A stretch of 17,125 nucleotides of DNA from a bacterium HR20 (lineage in GTDB: Bacteria; Bacteroidota; Ignavibacteria; Kapaibacteriales; NICIL-2): contig BEHW01000041.1 in assembly GCA_002898675.1 (NCBI GenBank), positions 1 to 17,125 on the forward strand. The letters are read 5' to 3'. A program made the position numbers and the translations under genes. The notes beneath the pieces are model-generated. The model made no database searches and had not been told where the DNA came from. It worked only from the letters and a program-made list of their open reading frames with translations. Positions 13,509 to 17,125 of this stretch are shown in pieces. The stretch's first letter is position 1; the number at the start of each line of letters is the position of its first letter.

Positions 13509-14858
13509 ATGGATCAGCATATCGTCACCGAAACACTCACCGAGCGTGACCTTGCGTACATGGCAGGCTTTGGCAATGAGTTCATCAGCGAAGCGCTGCC
13601 GGGCGCGATCCATCCGAAGATGAACTCGCCGCAGAAGGTGCCGTATGGGCTCTATGTCGAGCAAATCAGCGGCACGCCATTTACTGCGCCGCGGACGGTC
13701 AACCGTCGAACGTGGATGCACCGCATCCGTCCTTCGGTTGTGCACAAGCCGTTCCAGCTGATTGACGACGGACTCATCCGCTCGACGCCGTTCGATGAAC
13801 TGCCTGCGACACCGAACCAACTGCGCTGGAGTCCACTTCCGATTCCGGATGAACCGACCGACTTTGTCGGTGGCATCGTCACCATCGGCGGCTGCGGTAA
13901 CCTTGCGATGCATAGTGGATTAGCCGTGCATCTATATGCCTGCAACACCGACATGGAGGATCGCTTCTTCTACAACGCAGACGGCGAGCTGCTCATCGTC
14001 CCGCAGCTTGGCTCCTTGCGTGTCCACACTGAGCTTGGTATCCTTCAGGTGCAGCCGGGCGAGATCGTTGTAATCCCGCGGGGGATCAAGTTCCGCGTGG
14101 TCTTGCCTGATGGGAAGGCGCGAGGTTACATCTGCGAAAACTACGGGCCATACTTCCGTTTGCCCGACTTAGGACCAATCGGTGCCAACGGATTGGCATA
14201 CCCACGCCACTTCTTGGCGCCAGTTGCTGCTTACGAGGATCGCGAAGGGACCTTCGAGGTCATCGCGAAATTCCAAGGGCACCTTTGGGCATCGGTCATT
14301 GATCATTCGCCGCTGAACGTCGTTGCATGGCACGGCAACTACGTGCCGTACAAGTACGACCTGACCAAATTCCAGTGTATCAACACCGTGACATTCGACC
14401 ATCCCGATCCGAGCATCTACTGTGTGCTGACTGCCCCCAGTGAAATCCCTGGCACTGCGAACTGTGACTTTGTGATTTTCCCCGATCGGTGGATGGTTGC
14501 TGAAGACACCTTCCGCCCGCCCTGGTTCCACCGCAACTTCATGAGCGAATTCATGGGGCTGATCTGGGGTGTGTACGATGCAAAAGAAGAAGGGTTCGTC
14601 CCTGGTGGCTGCAGTTTGCATAACTGCATGAGCGGTCACGGGCCGGATGCAGCAACCTATGAGAAAGCTTCGACGGCAGAACTCAAACCCGTCAAGCAGC
14701 AGAACACGCTTGCGTTCATGTTCGAATCGCGCTTTGCAATTCGCACGACCAAGTTCGCAATGGAGACGGCGCAATTGCAGCGCGACTACTACGAATGCTG
14801 GCAAGGCTTGAAGCCTCGCTTTTCAGCACGGCAGGTCAATGGCTCCTCGGCGACGTAA
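13509..14858 (+). CDS. hmgA: Homogentisate 1,2-dioxygenase
   Basis: A 449-residue cupin-fold Fe(II) dioxygenase opening the ring of homogentisate to maleylacetoacetate in tyrosine/phenylalanine catabolism. N-terminal YMAGFGNEFISEALPGA (18-34) is characteristic. The metal ligands align with the human enzyme at a constant offset of six: His341 and Glu347 (WFHRNFMSEFMG) and His377 (MSGHGPD), and the catalytic-base His298 (FDHPDPS) aligns with human His292. VVAWHGNYVPYKYD (271-284) is also conserved. Length matches the family (about 430-450). Start supported by GGGAG 6 nt upstream. It follows tRNA-Arg(TCT) by 37 bp and probably shares its promoter. Partner genes hpd, maleylacetoacetate isomerase and fumarylacetoacetase are not in the window. 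Confidence 0.97.
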   Translation: MDQHIVTETLTERDLAYMAGFGNEFISEALPGAIHPKMNSPQKVPYGLYVEQISGTPFTAPRTVNRRTWMHRIRPSVVHKPFQLIDDGLIRSTPFDELPATPNQLRWSPLPIPDEPTDFVGGIVTIGGCGNLAMHSGLAVHLYACNTDMEDRFFYNADGELLIVPQLGSLRVHTELGILQVQPGEIVVIPRGIKFRVVLPDGKARGYICENYGPYFRLPDLGPIGANGLAYPRHFLAPVAAYEDREGTFEVIAKFQGHLWASVIDHSPLNVVAWHGNYVPYKYDLTKFQCINTVTFDHPDPSIYCVLTAPSEIPGTANCDFVIFPDRWMVAEDTFRPPWFHRNFMSEFMGLIWGVYDAKEEGFVPGGCSLHNCMSGHGPDAATYEKASTAELKPVKQQNTLAFMFESRFAIRTTKFAMETAQLQRDYYECWQGLKPRFSARQVNGSSAT

Positions 14859-14889
14859 TCGCCGCGAGTAGCTCTCGTATGCGTACCAT

Positions 14890-14922
14890 GCGGGCTGGTG
14901 CTGCAACACTGCATCAGCCCGC
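14890..14922. terminator. Hairpin between convergent hmgA and nth, candidate bidirectional terminator
   Basis: Arms 14890-14901 and 14911-14922 form a 12-bp stem (GCGGGCTG against CAGCCCGC, then four more pairs including one G-T) with a 9-nt loop, about 30 bp after the hmgA stop. There is no T-run on either side, so intrinsic termination is uncertain. The nth stop codon (14914-14916 on the complement) lies within the 3' arm. Confidence 0.4.
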
Positions 14923-15582
14923 TGTTGGTAGAATTGCCGATGGGCACAGCGATGCAATCACGCAGCGATCGCAGTAGGGCTTGCGCGCAGTGCAGACTTT
15001 CCGCCCGTGTGTGATAAAGAGCCGTCCGATGTCATTCCAGCGGTCATGGGGGGTGATTTCCATCAGGCGCTGTTCGATGGCCAGCGGATCTTTTGTCTGC
15101 ACAAAACCCAGTCGGTTCGAAAGACGCGCAACGTGGGTATCCACTGTGATTGCCTGCTGCCCGAACGCCTGGCTGAGGATAACGTTGGCGGTCTTTCGTC
15201 CAACGCCGGGGAGCTGAACCAGTTCCTCGCGGGTTTGCGGAACGCGCCCGCCGAACCGTTCGATGAGCACGCGGCAGCATGCTTGAATGTTGCGGGCTTT
15301 CGCGTTGAAGTAGCCAGTTGGCCGGATGTCGCGCGCAAGCTCTTCGAGGGGAGCATTTGCGAACGCTTCAGCGGTCGGGTACTTGGCGAAGAGCTGTGGG
15401 GTGATGCTATTGACACGTTCGTCTGTGCATTGAGCTGAGAGAATCGTCGCGACCAGAAGCTGGAAGGGACTTGCAAAGTTCAATCCTTCGAACTTCCCAG
15501 GGTAGGTAGCATCCAAGCGGTCGAGAATTGCGACGATTCGCGCGCGGTCGGGAGTAGTACGTGATTTTTGTGTGCGAGCCAT
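14914..15582 (-). CDS. nth: Endonuclease III (bifunctional DNA glycosylase/AP lyase)
   Basis: A 222-residue base-excision-repair enzyme removing oxidised pyrimidines and nicking AP sites. The helix-hairpin-helix LPGVGRKTAN carries the Schiff-base Lys130; catalytic Asp148 is in TVDTHVARLSNRLG; the 4Fe-4S cluster ligands Cys197, Cys204, Cys207 and Cys213 keep exact C-x6-C-x2-C-x5-C spacing. LSAQCTDERVN (48-58) is another signature. The ATG at 15582 is supported by AGGAG (15590-15594 on the complement) 7 nt upstream, one of the clearest Shine-Dalgarno sites here. A near-consensus -7 box lies further upstream. It is monocistronic by position, divergent from the secreted-protein gene and convergent with hmgA. 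Confidence 0.97.
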   Translation of the reverse strand: MARTQKSRTTPDRARIVAILDRLDATYPGKFEGLNFASPFQLLVATILSAQCTDERVNSITPQLFAKYPTAEAFANAPLEELARDIRPTGYFNAKARNIQACCRVLIERFGGRVPQTREELVQLPGVGRKTANVILSQAFGQQAITVDTHVARLSNRLGFVQTKDPLAIEQRLMEITPHDRWNDIGRLFITHGRKVCTARKPYCDRCVIASLCPSAILPTAG

Positions 15583-15621
15583 TGAGTTGCTCCTGATTCA
15601 AGTTTTTCACATTGTGCTCCG

Positions 15622-15629
15622 AAAAATTA
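15622..15629 (-). promoter_or_regulatory. Candidate -7 promoter box for nth
   Basis: The minus strand reads TAATTTTT, one mismatch (final base) from TAnnTTTG. It lies 39 nt before the nth ATG, nearly the spacing seen at the aldehyde dehydrogenase. It is weaker evidence than the exact matches elsewhere in the window. Confidence 0.3.
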
Positions 15630-15715
15630 CGTAGCACCGCACGCAGGGATCCGCACGCGGTCAACAGCCTCTCAGGGAGTGAGCAGATTGGTTTCACCCT
15701 CTGGTCATCCAGGCA

Positions 15716-16684
15716 ATGGCTACTGTGCGGCAAGCGCTGGTGCTTTTTGTCCTCATCGAATCGCTCGTGCTCAATGAGGTCGGTACAGCCCAACCCCACC
15801 TTCTGCCGCCGACACAACTGGTTGCATCGTACAACGACGAACAGAGCGTCACACTTCGATGGCAAGCGGTGCCGGGCGCGCGATACTATCGCTTCCAGAT
15901 TTCCGATGTGCGGGATTTTTCCGTTGTGCGGACTGATGCGCTCGTTCTCCAGGCACGTTCGTGGATACGTGCGACCGTTGCTGGTCTCGAACCGGGGAAA
16001 GACTACTGGTGGCGCGTGCAGTCTCTGGCCGATGGGAGTGAAAGCCGATGGAGTCTCCCTGTCCGTCTGCGAACTGAGTCACAGGAAGCGCCCGACGGCC
16101 TTGTTCCGCCCGATGGAGCAATGTTGGCCTTCGGCGGATTGCGGCTGAGTTGGCGTCCGTGCGAGAAGGCAACTGGCTACCGAGTGCAACTGTCGCCATC
16201 GTCAGACTTTGACTCTGAAGTACTCGAGGTGGAAACCGTCCAGCCGTGGGTAGTAGAGCATCGCTGTGCAGCGGGGAAGCGCTACTACTGGCGCGTTTGC
16301 GCCAAGCGAGGCTCTCAAGACGGCCAGTGGTCGCAGGTTCAGCGGTTTCAGCTTATGCCGCTGCACATCCCAAGCAGAGAGCGCGAAACGGCAGAGCCTG
16401 GCGGGCGCGTGCAGTTTTTTTCTAGCCAGCACGATGCGCTACCACTGACGCTCACCCCAAATCCTGCAGCCGACCAGCTCACCATTACCTCGGTGGAAGA
16501 GTTCGATCCTGGTAGTTCGATCGTTCTCTACAACCTGCAAGGGCGCAGCGTTCTCGAACAATCCATCCGATCAGGCGAGCGCTCGGTGACGATCGCGGTT
16601 GGTCATCTGCCCCAAGGATCGTACACGCTCCAGATTATAAGCCATGGGAGGCGGTGGATTGGCACCGTCGAGGTCCTACGCTAA
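15716..16684 (+). CDS. Secreted protein with two FN3-like domains and a type IX secretion C-terminal sorting domain
   Basis: A 322-residue exported protein. The N-terminus is a Sec signal (hydrophobic core about 7-19, likely cleavage after residue 24 or 25). Two fibronectin-III-like repeats follow (about 31-120 and 128-214), each with a WxVxxA/G strand and a 'YWRVxxxxxGxxSxWS' strand (DYWWRVQSLADGSESRWS; YYWRVCAKRGSQDGQWS). After a linker comes a Por-type sorting domain (about 245-322): LTPNPAADQLTI, VLYNLQGRSVLEQ, LPQGSYTLQI and a basic GTVEVLR end. This domain directs passage through the type IX system and surface attachment or release. With only FN3 modules, it is probably adhesive or structural, not enzymatic. 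Its TAA overlaps the gpmA stop codon. Confidence 0.88.
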   Translation: MATVRQALVLFVLIESLVLNEVGTAQPHLLPPTQLVASYNDEQSVTLRWQAVPGARYYRFQISDVRDFSVVRTDALVLQARSWIRATVAGLEPGKDYWWRVQSLADGSESRWSLPVRLRTESQEAPDGLVPPDGAMLAFGGLRLSWRPCEKATGYRVQLSPSSDFDSEVLEVETVQPWVVEHRCAAGKRYYWRVCAKRGSQDGQWSQVQRFQLMPLHIPSRERETAEPGGRVQFFSSQHDALPLTLTPNPAADQLTITSVEEFDPGSSIVLYNLQGRSVLEQSIRSGERSVTIAVGHLPQGSYTLQIISHGRRWIGTVEVLR

Positions 16685-17125
16685 GAGCCGATTGTTACCT
16701 GATCGAGTCGTTCGATCTTTCCGCAGATGGTGCCATCGGCATCTACGACGTATGCAAAGGGAGCGCCCGTCGGGATGTTGGTTTCGACAATTTGCTCTGG
16801 TGTGAGCTGCTCGAGCGCCATAACCAGTGCGCGAAGTGAGTTGCCGTGTGCCACAACCAAGACGTTCTTGCCTTGCCGAAGCAATGGGAGAATCTCCTTC
16901 TCGTAGTACGGGAGGACGCGCTCTTGGGTCATCTTGAGCGATTCACCATTCGGTGGCGGCACATCGTAGCTGCGACGCCAGAGTTTGAATTGCTGCTCGC
17001 CGTATTGGCGGGCGACTTCGTCTTTGTTGAGGCCTTGAAGGTCTCCGTAGTGCCGTTCGTTGAGTGCAGCATTCTTGATGATCGGGATGGAGGAGGGTTT
17101 ACCGGCAGCTTTGAGTGCGAGCTCG
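16681..17125 (-). CDS. gpmA: 2,3-bisphosphoglycerate-dependent phosphoglycerate mutase, C-terminal part (5' truncated by window edge)
   Basis: The minus-strand frame stays open from the right edge to TAG at 16683-16681, giving 147 residues of the usual ~230-250. It interconverts 3- and 2-phosphoglycerate in glycolysis/gluconeogenesis. The readable part includes PIIKNAALNERHYGDLQGLNK, with the Glu corresponding to E. coli Glu89, then WRRSYDVPPPNGESL, and VVAHGNSLRALVM, with the second active-site His (E. coli His184). The phospho-accepting RHGxS at the N-terminus lies outside the window. Reading only from an internal Met would wrongly give a 93-residue protein. It is convergent with the T9SS-secreted protein gene: the two stop codons share bases in CTAA. 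Confidence 0.95.
   Translation of the reverse strand, partial: ELALKAAGKPSSIPIIKNAALNERHYGDLQGLNKDEVARQYGEQQFKLWRRSYDVPPPNGESLKMTQERVLPYYEKEILPLLRQGKNVLVVAHGNSLRALVMALEQLTPEQIVETNIPTGAPFAYVVDADGTICGKIERLDQVTIGS

Noticed and set aside
5866..14970. GCGATCGC octamers (near 5865, 6945 and 14967), reminiscent of cyanobacterial HIP1
   Set aside because: Three copies in 17 kb of GC-rich DNA are not clearly enriched, and the gene content is not cyanobacterial.
16681..16962. A 93-residue stand-alone phosphatase-like protein
   Set aside because: The frame is open to the right edge and continues as phosphoglycerate mutase with the Glu-containing LNERHYG motif; the Met at 16962 is internal.

Overview
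The window looks like bacterial chromosome of about 55-60% G+C (judged by eye), with very dense coding and no gap over 300 bp. Three signals point to the Bacteroidota-Chlorobiota-Kapaibacteria (FCB) lineage. The 15716..16684 product carries a type IX secretion (Por) C-terminal sorting domain. YbeY has Asp in place of the third zinc-ligand His, as I recall for Bacteroidota YbeY proteins. Several intergenic regions hold TAnnTTTG, the Bacteroidota -7 promoter box. BshC implies bacillithiol as the low-molecular-weight thiol. Genus-level placement is not possible by reading; a Kapaibacteria-like organism is my guess.

Layout: 2..322 (+) is the 3' end of a gene without an internal ATG, probably an ABC solute-binding protein, overlapping an aldehyde dehydrogenase (282..1760, -). 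A 133-bp divergent region with a perfect inverted repeat and a -7 box separates the latter from bshC (+), which is followed closely by a single-domain response regulator. A long + strand cluster then runs from 4094 to 9619: WHy-domain lipoprotein, CNNM/CorC-like membrane protein, HIT protein, rsmA, PAP2_3 membrane protein, YjbQ-family protein, an unknown protein, ybeY, and tRNA-Arg(CCT). Most junctions are ATGA-type or short overlaps, and ybeY ends inside the tRNA gene. On the - strand, asd, manC, hutI and a small unknown gene form a tightly coupled set (13283 down to 9636), every junction a 4-bp stop/start overlap. tRNA-Arg(TCT) and hmgA follow on +, then nth (-), a secreted FN3/T9SS protein (+), and a 5'-truncated gpmA (-) cut by the right edge.

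Functional themes: RNA maturation (rsmA, ybeY, two AGR-decoding tRNA-Arg genes), amino-acid metabolism (asd biosynthetic; hutI and hmgA catabolic, without their usual pathway partners here), GDP-mannose supply (manC), thiol chemistry (bshC) and envelope or secreted proteins. This is mostly housekeeping territory. I found no new defence system, mobile element or CRISPR array. The most interesting points are the ybeY/tRNA overlap, the operator-like palindrome abutting a -7 box, the recurrent promoter motif, and two unrecognised operon members.
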